Source: Chryseobacterium sp. ISL-80 (GTDB taxonomy: Bacteria > Bacillota > Bacilli > Bacillales > Cytobacillaceae). Taken from it: DNA of 64,000 nt. The DNA lies in the NCBI GenBank assembly GCA_018613055.1, contig JAGGQZ010000017.1:1-64000 (forward strand). Direction: 5' to 3'. The notes below the pieces were generated by a model. That model was not told the origin of the DNA and did no database searches. It worked only from the letters and a program-made list of their open reading frames with translations. Each line of letters begins with the position of its first letter. The stretch's first letter is position 1. A program made the position numbers and the translations under genes. Positions 8,326 to 18,053 of the stretch are shown here, in pieces.

Positions 8326-8333
8326 TTCCTTGA

Positions 8334-8777
8334 TTATTTTACCGGTCCCAGGCTTGACCTTCTGATTACCTGGTTGATCACTTCAGAAAAGACAAGGCCA
8401 ACTGCGATCGCTCCGGATATCATCGATGCCTTCGCTGCTAAAGATAGGGCAACGCCATAATCATTCTCCACAAAATTCCTCATCGCATCATACGCCAGTC
8501 CGCCCGGAACGAGTGGAATAATTCCGGCGACACTAAAAATAATGATTGGCGTCCGATATGCCTTCGCGAACATCTGGCTGACAACCGCAATTAAAAACGA
8601 GGCCATCAATGTCGCAAAAATGGTGCCGAATCCATTTGTATCCAGGGCAAAATAAACAATCCAGCCGACCATCCCGGATATCCCGCACTTGACCAGGGAC
8701 TCCCTCGGTGCGTTAAAAATGATCCCAAACGCTGCCGAGGCAATAAAACTCGTAATTAGCTGCTCTATATAAACCAT
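8334..8777 (-). CDS. Threonine/serine exporter small subunit (ThrE C-terminal half, YjjB-like)
   Basis: A 147-residue protein with about four membrane helices and the GIIPLVPGGLAYDAMR signature of the ThrE_2/YjjB domain. In Corynebacterium this half is fused to the YjjP-like half in one ThrE protein that exports threonine and serine. Here the halves are separate adjacent genes, the usual split form in Bacilli. It lies 15 nt after the partner gene and shares its terminator. The substrate is inferred from the family. Confidence 0.82.
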   Translation of the reverse strand: MVYIEQLITSFIASAAFGIIFNAPRESLVKCGISGMVGWIVYFALDTNGFGTIFATLMASFLIAVVSQMFAKAYRTPIIIFSVAGIIPLVPGGLAYDAMRNFVENDYGVALSLAAKASMISGAIAVGLVFSEVINQVIRRSSLGPVK

Positions 8778-8792
8778 CGCTTTTTCTCCAGT

Positions 8793-9551
8793 CTACAAGA
8801 AAGATAAAATAGCCGCAATGCCTGAACCAATCGCAAACGCCGTCAACAGCGCTTCTGCTCCTTTTGACAATCCTGAAACCAAATGGCCGGCCATCAGGTC
8901 CCTGACTGCATTCGTGATCAGCAGGCCGGGCACTAGCGGCATCACTGAACCAATGATGATTTTATCAAGCTCCTGGCCGAGCCCGAATTTCACAAAGAAA
9001 AAGGCAATCATCCCGATAAAGAAAGACGACAGGAATTCAGCAAAGAATTTTACCGGAACAATCCTGTGAAAATAAACGACCAGGAAAAAGCCGATCCCTC
9101 CTGCGGCCATAGAAGGAAGGAAATCGAGCCAGCTGCCGAGGAACATGATGGTGAAACAGCCGCTTGCAATCGCAGCCGCTATGATTTGAATCGTAAACGA
9201 GTAGGCTAGATTCGCTTCCTCAATCTCCTCAAGGAGCCGGCACGCTTCAGCAAGCCCTACCTCGCCGCTGCTTATTTTTCGTGAAACAGCGTTGACCATG
9301 GCCACTTTCCTGAGGTCCGTCGTCCTGTCTGAAATCCTTACAAGCTTCGTCCTCTCCGGGCCGACACCTTCCACGGAAAAAATGATCCCGGTCGGCGTCA
9401 CATAACTATGGGTCTTATCGATGCCAAGAGCAGAAGCCATCCGCGACATCGTATCCTCGACGCGATACGTTTCTGCGCCGCTTCGTAGCATGATTTTCCC
9501 GGCCAGCAAACAGGCCCGCATCACTTCAAATGTTTGATCCTGATTATCCAT
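8793..9551 (-). CDS. Threonine/serine exporter large subunit (ThrE N-terminal half, YjjP-like)
   Basis: A 252-residue DUF1212/ThrE protein. A soluble N-terminal part of about 110 residues holds the LRSGAETYRVEDTM signature. About five membrane helices follow, including a VMPLVPGLLITNAVRD motif that mirrors the partner subunit. I chose ATG 9551 with GTGAGG 6 nt upstream; GTG 9563 overlaps that site. It forms an operon with the small subunit at 8334-8777. Confidence 0.82.
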   Translation of the reverse strand: MDNQDQTFEVMRACLLAGKIMLRSGAETYRVEDTMSRMASALGIDKTHSYVTPTGIIFSVEGVGPERTKLVRISDRTTDLRKVAMVNAVSRKISSGEVGLAEACRLLEEIEEANLAYSFTIQIIAAAIASGCFTIMFLGSWLDFLPSMAAGGIGFFLVVYFHRIVPVKFFAEFLSSFFIGMIAFFFVKFGLGQELDKIIIGSVMPLVPGLLITNAVRDLMAGHLVSGLSKGAEALLTAFAIGSGIAAILSFL

Positions 9552-9635
9552 AATGATCCTCACATACCAATCCGTACGATGTAAATTTCTTTATCAGTTT
9601 AAATCAAAAGAGTGCATATTAGCAACCATAGAAAA

Positions 9636-9664
9636 AGCCAGCCATGATACGGCTGGCTAAGGCC
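9636..9664 (-). terminator. Terminator after the MFS gene
   Basis: AGCCAGCC (9636-9643) pairs with GGCTGGCT (9651-9658). On the minus strand the hairpin is followed by TTTTTC. It lies just beyond the MFS stop codon. Confidence 0.75.
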
Positions 9665-10864
9665 TCAGGACACAGCTTCCTTCGGCTGGCAAACTTCCTT
9701 TTTCGGTTTGCCTTTCACAATCGTCAGAATCAGGGCGAGTACGACAAAACCACTTGAAATCTGGAACAAGGTTCCCAGATCAACATATTGCGCCAGAACC
9801 CCGAAAAACAGTCCACTCAAACCAATCCCAAGGTCAATGGATGAGAAGAACATCCCGTTGGCTACTCCTCGACGATTTGGCGGTGTCATTGATAACGTCC
9901 ATGATTGTAAGGTTGGGATCAATGAACCGAATCCAATTCCAAACAATACGCCTGCTAAAGCGATCATCATATTGGAGTGAGCAAATGAAAGCACCCACAT
10001 GCCCGCAAATGTAATGCTGATCGTTAAAATAACAAGCCCGACAGGTCCTTTTTGGTCAAACCATTTTCCGGCTACCGGACGTGACAATGAAGCAAGAATC
10101 GCGTTGCACAGATAGAATAAAAAGATTTGGTCGATCCCGCGTTCCTCACCAAATATAACGATGAAGGTTACAATCGTTCCATATCCAAGGTTGATCAGCA
10201 ATGTCAGCATGGCCGGGAACCAGCCTGACTTTTCAACAAGCGAACCAAGATAAGAGAATTTTAAATCTTCCTTGCTCGTTTTCACTACCTGTTCAGGTGT
10301 GTGATAATGAACGGTTCCGAGCAGCACAAGGGCAATGACACCAAGCGCACCAGAAATGTAAATCAGATTTTCAAATGACGTTACTTGAAATAAGAATATC
10401 CCTAGGCTCGGCGCAATGATCATCCCTATTGTAATGGACAGGCCGTAGTATCCCATCCCTTCTCCAAGCCTGGAGTTCGGAATCACGTCAACCGCTGCCG
10501 TGCCGTTGACAGTCGTCGACCATCCCCATGCAAGCCCGTGCAGCAGCCGGACGGCAAGGAAAATGACCACCACCTGGGACAGCGGATATAGGAATGTAAT
10601 GAGCAGCAGCATAACGGCTCCAATCAAAACGAGCGGCCTTCTGTGTTTATATTCAAGCATAAATCCGATGAACGGCCTGCTCAGCACGGCCCCAATGGAA
10701 AATAAGGCGGTAACCAAACCGATCTCCGTTCCATTCGCACCAATCGATTTTATATAAGGCGGCAATGTCGGAATGAGCATCTGGAAGGACATGAATACAA
10801 ACAGGTTTCCAACCATCAGCTTTATGAATGAAGAGGTCCATAATGGCTCTTTTATTTGTGGCAA
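9665..10864 (-). CDS. MFS transporter, drug-efflux-like
   Basis: A 399-residue major facilitator protein with about 12 predicted membrane helices. The loop 2-3 region (GAVLSRPFIGFMLEYKHRRP) has the family A-motif character, and AGKWFDQKGP marks the corresponding loop 8-9. The N-half motif GEGMGYYGLSITIGMIIAPS is motif-C-like, as in antiporters. It begins with TTG 10864, preceded by AAAGGGGAG at 7 nt. It is paralogous to the marR-linked transporter at 55084. The substrate is unknown. A promoter and hairpin lie in its leader (10957-11032). Confidence 0.83.
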   Translation of the reverse strand: MPQIKEPLWTSSFIKLMVGNLFVFMSFQMLIPTLPPYIKSIGANGTEIGLVTALFSIGAVLSRPFIGFMLEYKHRRPLVLIGAVMLLLITFLYPLSQVVVIFLAVRLLHGLAWGWSTTVNGTAAVDVIPNSRLGEGMGYYGLSITIGMIIAPSLGIFLFQVTSFENLIYISGALGVIALVLLGTVHYHTPEQVVKTSKEDLKFSYLGSLVEKSGWFPAMLTLLINLGYGTIVTFIVIFGEERGIDQIFLFYLCNAILASLSRPVAGKWFDQKGPVGLVILTISITFAGMWVLSFAHSNMMIALAGVLFGIGFGSLIPTLQSWTLSMTPPNRRGVANGMFFSSIDLGIGLSGLFFGVLAQYVDLGTLFQISSGFVVLALILTIVKGKPKKEVCQPKEAVS

Positions 10865-10956
10865 ATTGTTTCTCCCCTTTACTTTGTATCTTCGAATGCA
10901 GGCATCTTAACCGTGAAAATCACTCTGCCTTACAAAAAATGCCCTTAAACAAACAA

Positions 10957-11032
10957 AAAATCTTCCGCACGAGAAGATTTTCCATGTATTTCGCATTTCT
11001 AAATAATAGCACATTCCATAGCATGATTGAAA
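10957..11032 (-). promoter_or_regulatory. Promoter and leader hairpin upstream of the MFS gene
   Basis: On the minus strand TTTCAA (11027-11032) and TATTAT (11003-11008), 18 bp apart, form a reasonable sigma-A promoter. About 20 nt past the -10 a perfect 9-bp hairpin AAAATCTTC/GAAGATTTT (10957-10981) is followed by a T-rich tail, so it resembles an intrinsic terminator within the 5' leader. It could attenuate the MFS gene, or simply end transcripts from the DUF421 gene upstream. Confidence 0.5.
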
Positions 11033-11150
11033 GGGGAAATTTGTTTTTGACAGTTGCTTTACTAACATATAACTTTTCTTAACATTACTGGTCTCAGTAC
11101 TTTGTTCATCCAAAACTGATAAGCAAAACAAGCGCCATCGAAAATAGCCT

Positions 11151-11750
11151 TTACTGAAGATATTTCGGATTATCCTTGATGGTCGACTGGTTCAACTCCT
11201 GAAAAATATCCGGCTTTGCTGGTTCTTGGCTGCTTTCCATCTTCATCACCATTGCTGGAAGGTAATCATTCAGGATTTTTCTGAACTCACCGACCGTCAA
11301 TGGCTTCGCGTCATCGGTGAGCTCATACCCCAGCTGGCCATTCGGTTCAATTGTTGCGAATTTCACGTCTTCCATTTTGGTAATCCCATTATTCCTCAAT
11401 CTCATCTCCAACTGGTCGACCGTCAGCCGCATCCTCTTCATCGTTTTGATATTCAACTGGCCATTCTGGATAATGACCTTCGATTTTCCGGTGATGAATT
11501 TTTCAAAAGCATTGAACTTCAGTTCCAAATATTCAATTATTACAATTGCTGCAACAAAGATGGCTGCCCCGGCAATTGCCTTCCACATACTCTTATCTAC
11601 AATCGGCTGGACGATGATGGTTCCAAGTGAAATCATCACGACCGTCTGTGCCAGCGTCATTTGCGAGATCGACTTCCTCCCCGCGATTCTCAACAATAAA
11701 ATTCCAGAAAGGATCAAGAATGCCGTTTCCCAGATAAAAGTGAAATTCAT
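11151..11750 (-). CDS. DUF421 (YetF-type) membrane protein
   Basis: A 199-residue protein with three N-terminal membrane helices. These are followed by the cytoplasmic DUF421 fold containing GRKSISQMT near residue 25 and IEPNGQLGYE near residue 133. The C-terminal 50 residues extend past the usual short YkjA-like forms. Family members are linked to spore germination and stress physiology in Bacillus, but their biochemical role is unsettled. It is a monocistronic minus-strand gene. A second paralogue lies at 36660. Confidence 0.82.
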   Translation of the reverse strand: MNFTFIWETAFLILSGILLLRIAGRKSISQMTLAQTVVMISLGTIIVQPIVDKSMWKAIAGAAIFVAAIVIIEYLELKFNAFEKFITGKSKVIIQNGQLNIKTMKRMRLTVDQLEMRLRNNGITKMEDVKFATIEPNGQLGYELTDDAKPLTVGEFRKILNDYLPAMVMKMESSQEPAKPDIFQELNQSTIKDNPKYLQ

Positions 11751-12018
11751 AAGCGCCTCCTAAAAAAATGCTAACCTTATTTTTCTCCATTGACGGACAT
11801 ATTATGAGGCACAAAACAGCACTCCTCTAGAATGAAGTGGGACATTAATGCTTGTTTCTCCGGATCCTCAATAACAATCTTAATTCTTGATACATTCCCC
11901 GGATTTGCAATTTCACGGGATAGACAGGTTTAAATTTTCCCAACCCATTTAAGGTTTCTTGCTAACGTGCTCTGGATAAATGAAAATGTATGAATTTTCA
12001 AACATTTAAGGAGGAACT

Positions 12019-13350
12019 ATGAAAAAATTCAGTGTCATTGCGTTAGCACTCATGTTATTCAGTTTGGTTTTATCTCCCTCATTCTCCAGCCCAAAGGCAT
12101 CCTTGCTTACAGCAGAACTGGATCCAAAGGTCGAACGCCTGCTGGCTAATCCTTTGAGCAATGAAGAAGTTGAACTTATCATTACTTATAAAGACATGCC
12201 AGTACTCTCGGATATCAAGCTTCTGAAACTATTAGGTTTCGAAGTGAACCCCTTCAGCGAGCTTCCAATTGTAGCGGTTAAAGGGAAGATTGGCCTTGTC
12301 AATGAGCTGCTTCTTACGGCAAGCAATATCCTCTCAATTTATGCGAATGATGATCTGCACTATTTCCTTCGAGACAGCAGGGCTCTCATCGGCGCAGAAG
12401 CGGTTTGGAATGACCTTGGTTTTACCGGAAAAGGAGTAACTGTAGCGGTAATCGACAGCGGTATTGATGCCACCCATCCAGATTTGCAGTATGGTGAAAA
12501 GGTCGTTCAGAATGTAAAATTCGTTGCCGGAGACCTTTTTGGCAATCAGCCTCTATACCTTGAGAACCAGCTGAACACAGACACCACCTCTGGCCATGGC
12601 ACCCATGTTGCCGGAACGATTGCCGGTAGCGGGACCTCTAGCAACGGATTGTATAAAGGAATTGCTCCCGATGCAAAATTAGTCGGTCTTGGCGTTGGCG
12701 AAGCCATCAACATCCTTTGGTCACTGGAAGCTTTTGATTATGCCATTAAGAATCAAGAAAAGTACGGAATCGACATCATCAGCAACAGCTGGGGCTCAAC
12801 CGGGGAATATTCTCCTGATCACCCTATCAATGTCGCTTCCAAAAAAGCGCATGACGCAGGTATGACCGTTGTGTTTGCCGCTGGAAATGAAGGTCCTGAA
12901 GATAATACGCTAAACCCATACTCAGCTGCTCCCTGGGTCATCAGTGTGGCGGCTGGAACCAAGGATAAGCAACTAGCCGACTTCTCCTCACGCGGTGTTG
13001 CAGGAGACGAATTCCTGCATCCTGATATCACGGCTCCAGGCGTCGATATCGTGGCAACCCGATCTTCCACTGGACTTGTCATGAATCTATTAGGTACAGT
13101 AACCGATGTCTCATATATAGAAGCGACTCACCTGCCTTTCTATACAACTTCAAGCGGCACAAGCATGGCCGCGCCACATATCTCTGGTGTAGCTGCATTG
13201 ATGAAGGAAGCCAACCCTTCCCTTAGCCCGGATCAGGCACTTGATCTGATGATCCAAACAGCTGACCCGATGCCTGGTTACCAGCTACATGAAGCCGGCT
13301 CAGGCTATGTGAACGCTTATGAAGCAGTCCAGGCCGCTCTTATCCAGTAG
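12019..13350 (+). CDS. Secreted subtilisin-family (S8) serine protease
   Basis: A 443-residue preproprotease. A Sec signal peptide (residues 1-27) is followed by an inhibitor-like prodomain to about residue 118 and then the S8 catalytic domain. The triad is complete: Asp146 in VIDSGID, His193 in SGHGTHVAG and Ser382 in GTSMAAPH. The oxyanion-hole Asn290 is in AAGNEG. It should act outside the cell, probably in nutrient scavenging. RBS AAGGAGG precedes ATG 12019. It stands alone with its own terminator. Confidence 0.92.
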   Translation: MKKFSVIALALMLFSLVLSPSFSSPKASLLTAELDPKVERLLANPLSNEEVELIITYKDMPVLSDIKLLKLLGFEVNPFSELPIVAVKGKIGLVNELLLTASNILSIYANDDLHYFLRDSRALIGAEAVWNDLGFTGKGVTVAVIDSGIDATHPDLQYGEKVVQNVKFVAGDLFGNQPLYLENQLNTDTTSGHGTHVAGTIAGSGTSSNGLYKGIAPDAKLVGLGVGEAINILWSLEAFDYAIKNQEKYGIDIISNSWGSTGEYSPDHPINVASKKAHDAGMTVVFAAGNEGPEDNTLNPYSAAPWVISVAAGTKDKQLADFSSRGVAGDEFLHPDITAPGVDIVATRSSTGLVMNLLGTVTDVSYIEATHLPFYTTSSGTSMAAPHISGVAALMKEANPSLSPDQALDLMIQTADPMPGYQLHEAGSGYVNAYEAVQAALIQ

Positions 13351-13366
13351 GCATCCGACTTTTTAA

Positions 13367-13398
13367 AATCCTTCCCGTTAACGGGGAGGATTTTTTCT
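13367..13398 (+). terminator. Terminator after the subtilase gene
   Basis: AATCCTTCCCGTT pairs with AACGGGGAGGATT (13367-13392) almost without a loop and is followed by a TTTTTTC tract. Confidence 0.75.
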
Positions 13399-13498
13399 TC
13401 CTTCAAATTCCTATGGCAGAAGGACCCTCTTGTATTTCCCCCACTTTTGAGTTAGGTTTGAATAAAAAACCTGAATATTCGGAAAGGGGTTGCTTTAG

Positions 13499-15151
13499 AT
13501 GCTTGATTGCCAGGATGAGGTTTTATTTTATACAAAACAGCTTGTGAACATCGGGAGCATTGTCAATACAACTGGAGAGAACGAAATTGCTCAGGCACTT
13601 TATACGATGATTTCATCGTTTCCTTATTTTATAGAGAACCCAACCCACGTCATTAAACCGCAAACTCAGAATGATGTGCTTGAACGGTACAATGTACTGG
13701 CTTTTGTAAAAGGAACCAAAGGCCACAGCAACCGGACTGTTATTCTGATGGGGCATCTGGATACGGTCGGGATAGATGATTTCACACAACTTACTGGCCT
13801 GGCGTTCAATCCTGATGAACTTCTTGTTGAGCTTAAAAAAGAAAAATTGCCTCCTCATGTGAAGGAGCAGGCTGAATCAGGCGATTGGATGTTTGGACGC
13901 GGAGTGCTGGACATGAAAAGCGGAGTGGCCTCCAATCTTTATCTGCTGAAGTATTATTCCGAGCATCCGGATGAACTCGAGGGAAATCTTGTCTTTTTGG
14001 CAGAATGTGATGAGGAAGACAGTTCATACGGCATCCTTTCAGGAGTCAAAGATCTGAATGCCTGGAAGGAAGAGCATGGCTTTGAGTATATTGCCCTGAT
14101 TAACAGTGATTTCGTTTCACCAAGGTTTCCCGGTGACAGGAATCGCTATATTTATAAAGGAACTGTCGGGAAGCTTTTGCCTTCATTTTTTATAACGGGG
14201 GCCGAAACCCATGTCGGGTCAGCGTTTGAAGGCCTGGATCCAAATCTGATCGCCGCTGAGTTGACAAGGCAAATCGACTATAATCCTGAACTCTGCAACG
14301 AAGCTTTCGGGGAAACGACCATGCCGCCAGTCTCCCTGAAACAGATGGACCTCAAGCCGAACTACACCGTGCAAACAGCGCTGGCCGCGTATGTATATTA
14401 CAATTTCTTCATTCATTCCTGGACCCCAAAGGATGTACTCGAAAAATTGAAGGAGCAGGCCCGCATTGCTTTTGCCAACGGATTGGAGCTGTACGAGGAG
14501 CGCTACAAGCATTTCTGTAAAATCAGCGGCGAGCCTTGCAGGGATCTTCAATGGCAGCCCAGGGTAATGACTTATGAAGAGATGGAATCTGAATTGATTA
14601 AGGTGCATGGTACTGAATACACAGCCCATATGGTCGAGTTCAAGGAAAACCTGCTTCTGGACGCTACACTTGACCTGAGGATGTACGCTGCGAGAGTTGT
14701 TGAGGAAGCATGGAAGTGGATGCCCGACCAGAGTCCGGCAATCATCGTCTTCTACTCCTCGCTTTATTCGCCAAGAATCGAAGTGAATGGTGAGACCGAG
14801 GATGAACGGAATTTGATAGAAGCACTCGATGCGGCTGTTAAAAGTGTTCAGCCTGAATATGACGAATCCATCGTCGTCCGCAATTTCTTTCCTTATATAT
14901 CCGATATGAGTTTTGTCGCTTTGAGCGATGATGACGAAGCATTGGATGCTGCATCCCGCAATAACCCAAGCTGGGGAACGAAATTTTTTGTGGATTACCA
15001 GGAAATCCGTGAACTGAATGTCCCAGTGGTCAATATCGGGCCATACGGGCTGGATGCCCATAAACGCTATGAACGGATGGAAATAGACTATTCTGTCAGA
15101 ATTGTCCCGAATCTCACCAATGAGGTCATCAAGAATCTATTGGCAAAATAA
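13499..15151 (+). CDS. M20-family metallohydrolase, RocB-like
   Basis: A 550-residue zinc-dependent hydrolase matching the large RocB-type M20 peptidases linked with arginine utilisation in Bacillus. Visible metal and catalytic motifs are GHLDTV (about residue 85), RGVLDMKSG (about 138) and ECDEEDS (about 180), then a lid domain with GAETHVGSAFEGLDPN. Neither rocABC nor arginase genes lie nearby, so the substrate is open. ATG 13500 region is preceded by GAAAGGGG. It is monocistronic. Confidence 0.82.
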   Translation: MLDCQDEVLFYTKQLVNIGSIVNTTGENEIAQALYTMISSFPYFIENPTHVIKPQTQNDVLERYNVLAFVKGTKGHSNRTVILMGHLDTVGIDDFTQLTGLAFNPDELLVELKKEKLPPHVKEQAESGDWMFGRGVLDMKSGVASNLYLLKYYSEHPDELEGNLVFLAECDEEDSSYGILSGVKDLNAWKEEHGFEYIALINSDFVSPRFPGDRNRYIYKGTVGKLLPSFFITGAETHVGSAFEGLDPNLIAAELTRQIDYNPELCNEAFGETTMPPVSLKQMDLKPNYTVQTALAAYVYYNFFIHSWTPKDVLEKLKEQARIAFANGLELYEERYKHFCKISGEPCRDLQWQPRVMTYEEMESELIKVHGTEYTAHMVEFKENLLLDATLDLRMYAARVVEEAWKWMPDQSPAIIVFYSSLYSPRIEVNGETEDERNLIEALDAAVKSVQPEYDESIVVRNFFPYISDMSFVALSDDDEALDAASRNNPSWGTKFFVDYQEIRELNVPVVNIGPYGLDAHKRYERMEIDYSVRIVPNLTNEVIKNLLAK

Positions 15152-15156
15152 TTTGC

Positions 15157-15184
15157 AGGTGCCTTGTCAGGGGCACCTTTTTTG
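15157..15184 (+). terminator. Terminator after the RocB-like gene
   Basis: AGGTGCC (15157-15163) and GGCACCT (15172-15178) flank a short loop and are followed by T6. Confidence 0.75.
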
Positions 15185-15310
15185 TATAAACATAGCCGAA
15201 CACCTCTTGTTTTTCAGCTTTTTTCTTATTACTATATAGTTCAGTGGAAATATATTATAGTAATCATTAAAATAAACATAAGAGACTGATCAAAGGAAAG
15301 GCTGATTTAA

Positions 15311-16969
15311 TTGGAAGAAAACTCGAATTTTATAAAAACGATCATTAAGGAAGATTTGGAGAGCGGCAAGCGTGATACAGTCTTGACCCGATTCCCTCCA
15401 GAACCAAACGGATACTTACATATCGGTCACGCAAAATCGATTGTCATCAACTTCGGGCTAGCAGATGAGTTCGGCGGCAAGACAAACCTCCGCTTTGATG
15501 ACACGAATCCGCTGAAGGAAGACCAGGAGTACGTGGACTCCATCAAGGAAGACGTCGAATGGCTTGGGTACGAATGGGAAGGCTTGTTCTTCGCATCTGA
15601 CTACTTCGATGAAATGTACGACCGCGCTGTCCTTTTGATCAAAAAAGGATTGGCATATGTCGATGATTTATCCGCCGATGAAATCCGTGAATATCGCGGC
15701 ACCCTTTCTGAGCCTGGCAAGGAAAGTCCGTACCGCAATCGTTCGGTTGAAGAGAACCTTGAACTGTTCGAACGCATGAAGAACGGCGAATTTGCCAATG
15801 GCGAAAAAGTATTGCGCGCAAAGATTGATATGTCTTCACCAAATATCAACCTGCGTGATCCGGTCATCTACCGAATTTCGCATGCGACACACCATAACAC
15901 TGGGGATAAGTGGTGCATCTATCCGATGTACGCGTTTGCCCATCCGATTGAGGATGCAATCGAAGGCGTTACCCACAGCTTGTGCACAACCGAGTTCGAA
16001 GACCAGCGTCCTCTATACGATTGGGTTGTACGTGAAACCGAAATGGAAGCAACTCCGCAGCAAATCGAGTTTGGCCGCCTGAACCTGACAAATACGGTTA
16101 TGAGCAAGCGCAAACTGAAGCAGCTTGTTGAAGAAAAGTATGTCGATGGCTGGGATGATCCACGCCTGCCAACAATCTCCGGATTGAGAAGACGGGGCTT
16201 CACACCAGAAGCGATTCGTGAATTCGTGAAAGCAGCTGGCGTTTCCAAAGGATACTCTGTGGTTGACGAGCAGATGCTTGAGCACTTTGTACGTGAAGAC
16301 CTTAAGCTGAAGGCTCCGCGTACGATGGGTGTACTTCGTCCGCTGAAAGTTGTTATTACGAACTATCCCGAAGGCGAAGTCGAATGGCTTGATGCAGAAA
16401 TCAATCCTGAGAACCCAGAAATGGGCACACGTAAAATTCCATTCTCCCGTGAGATTTATGTCGAGCAGGACGACTTCATGGAAAACCCGCCAGCGAAGTA
16501 CTTCCGCCTATTCCCTGGCAATGAAGTCCGTCTGAAGCATGCTTACTTCATTAAATGCGATGACGTCATCAAGGATGAAAATGGCGAAGTGGTGGAACTG
16601 CACTGCACATATGACCCTGAGACTAAGAGCGGATCAGGCTTCACTGGCCGCAAAGTAAAAGGAACACTGCACTGGGTTGACGCAACACATGCCCTTCCAG
16701 CAGAATTCCGCCTGTATGAGCCGCTGATTCTTGATGATGAAGAAGAAAGCGAAGATGAAGCCGAGAACAAATCCTTCCTGGATCAGGTGAATGAAAAATC
16801 CCTGGAAATCCTGAACGGCTTTATCGAGCCAAACATGAAGGACGCCCAGCCGCAGGACAAATTCCAGTTCTTCCGCCACGGCTACTTCAACGTCGATCCG
16901 AAGCACACAACAGAAGACAAGAAAGTCTTTAACCGGATTGTATCGCTTAAGAGCTCGTTTAAGCTTTAA
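15311..16969 (+). CDS. glnS: Glutaminyl-tRNA synthetase
   Basis: A 552-residue class I synthetase that charges tRNA-Gln with glutamine. [16 protein letters not shown] holds the HIGH box (residues 37-40). VMSKRKL is the KMSKS equivalent. The long C-terminal beta-barrel anticodon-binding region is present to the end. [15 protein letters not shown] and the two-barrel layout separate it from GltX. It starts at TTG 15311 with GGAAAGG upstream. No T-box leader is visible in the 160 bp before it, unlike many native Bacillus synthetase genes. Most Bacillaceae make Gln-tRNA through GatCAB and lack this enzyme, so lateral origin is likely. Confidence 0.93.
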   Translation: MEENSNFIKTIIKEDLESGKRDTVLTRFPPEPNGYLHIGHAKSIVINFGLADEFGGKTNLRFDDTNPLKEDQEYVDSIKEDVEWLGYEWEGLFFASDYFDEMYDRAVLLIKKGLAYVDDLSADEIREYRGTLSEPGKESPYRNRSVEENLELFERMKNGEFANGEKVLRAKIDMSSPNINLRDPVIYRISHATHHNTGDKWCIYPMYAFAHPIEDAIEGVTHSLCTTEFEDQRPLYDWVVRETEMEATPQQIEFGRLNLTNTVMSKRKLKQLVEEKYVDGWDDPRLPTISGLRRRGFTPEAIREFVKAAGVSKGYSVVDEQMLEHFVREDLKLKAPRTMGVLRPLKVVITNYPEGEVEWLDAEINPENPEMGTRKIPFSREIYVEQDDFMENPPAKYFRLFPGNEVRLKHAYFIKCDDVIKDENGEVVELHCTYDPETKSGSGFTGRKVKGTLHWVDATHALPAEFRLYEPLILDDEEESEDEAENKSFLDQVNEKSLEILNGFIEPNMKDAQPQDKFQFFRHGYFNVDPKHTTEDKKVFNRIVSLKSSFKL

Positions 16970-16985
16970 TATGTAGATGACTTGG

Positions 16986-17023
16986 CCTCCCCGAATGAGT
17001 GTTTGATTCCGGGGAGGTTTTTT
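16986..17023 (+). terminator. Terminator after glnS
   Basis: CCTCCCCGAAT pairs with ATTCCGGGGAGG (16986-17017), followed by T7. Confidence 0.82.
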
Positions 17024-17105
17024 TGTGGTTATTCGGTTGCCGGTGGACGGCGAGCTGGTATAGCGGTAGGTCTTACACCAAAGCTGTCATGGTAACGGTT
17101 GGATT

Positions 17106-17940
17106 TTGACAGCTTTCACCTAATTTTCTTCGAACCTATCAAAATAACGGCGGTTTCTTGACAGCTTTACCGTACTTCCTCTCAAACCTGTCAAAATAAA
17201 GGCGGTTTCTTGACAGCTTTACCGTACTTCCCCTCAAACTTGTCAAAATAACGGCTGGTTTTTGACAGCTTTCACCTGAATCACTTCAAACCTGTCAAAA
17301 TAACGGCAGTTTCTTGACAGCTTTCACCTGCTTCCCATCAAACCTGTCAAAATAACGATGGATTCTTGACAGCTTTACCGTACTTCCTCTCAAACCTGTC
17401 AAAATAAAGGCGGATTCTTGACAGCTTTACCGTATTTCCCCTCAAACTTGTCAAAATAACGGCTGGTTTTTGACAGCTTTCACCTGAATCACTTCAAACC
17501 TGTCAAAATAACGGCAGTTTCTTGACAGCTTTCACCTGCTTCCCCTCAAACCTGTCAAAATAACAACGGTTTCTTGACAGCTTTCACCTGCTTCCCCTCA
17601 AACCTGTCAAAATAACGATGGATTCTTGACAGCTTTACCGTACTTCCTTTCAAACTTGTCAAAATAACGGCGGTTTCTTGACAGCTTTTCCGTACTTCCT
17701 CTCAAACCTGTCAAAATAACGATGGATTCTTGACAGCTTTTACCTGCTTCCCTCAAACCTGTCAAAATAACAACGGTTTCTTGACAGCTTTCACCTGCTT
17801 CCCCTCAAACCTGTCAAAATAACGATGGATTCTTGACAGCTTTACCGTACTTCACTTTAAACCTGTCATAATAACGATCAATTCTTGACAGCTTGCACCT
17901 GCCCCCTTCAAATCCGTCAAAATAACGGACAACTTATAAC
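17106..17940. repeat. Sixteen-unit 52-bp tandem repeat
   Basis: TTGACAGC recurs at 17106, 17158, 17210, 17262, 17314, 17366 and so on to 17885. The spacing is 52 bp throughout except for one 51-bp unit at 17730. Degenerate half-units lie at each end. Every unit holds TTGACAG, about 22 variable bases, CTGTCAAAATAA and a GGCGGTTTC-like spacer, so arms TTGACAG/CTGTCAA alternate and could pair within or between units. Four consecutive units (17158-17365) are re-copied as the next four (17366-17573), a 208-bp higher-order repeat. Since 52 is not a multiple of 3, no repeated protein frame exists. Confidence 0.95.
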
Positions 17941-18053
17941 AGCTGCCTGCTTCACCCTTTATACCTGATTCAGACAACATGCTCTCCTTTTAAAGGAAAT
18001 CTGCTTTTAATCTAGAATTTAATTATGCAACCAATTTTTCAGAGGTGAGTATT

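Noticed and set aside
14219-15061. Long antisense ORF (280 aa) opposite the RocB-like gene
   Set aside because: It is the reverse-strand shadow of a well-supported M20 gene, with no family match.
15185-15310. T-box leader for glnS
   Set aside because: The 126 bp before the start contains no T-box sequence, specifier stem or antiterminator.
17106-17940. CRISPR array
   Set aside because: Repeats are 52 bp with variable interiors and no unique spacers of constant length between identical repeats; no cas genes in the window.
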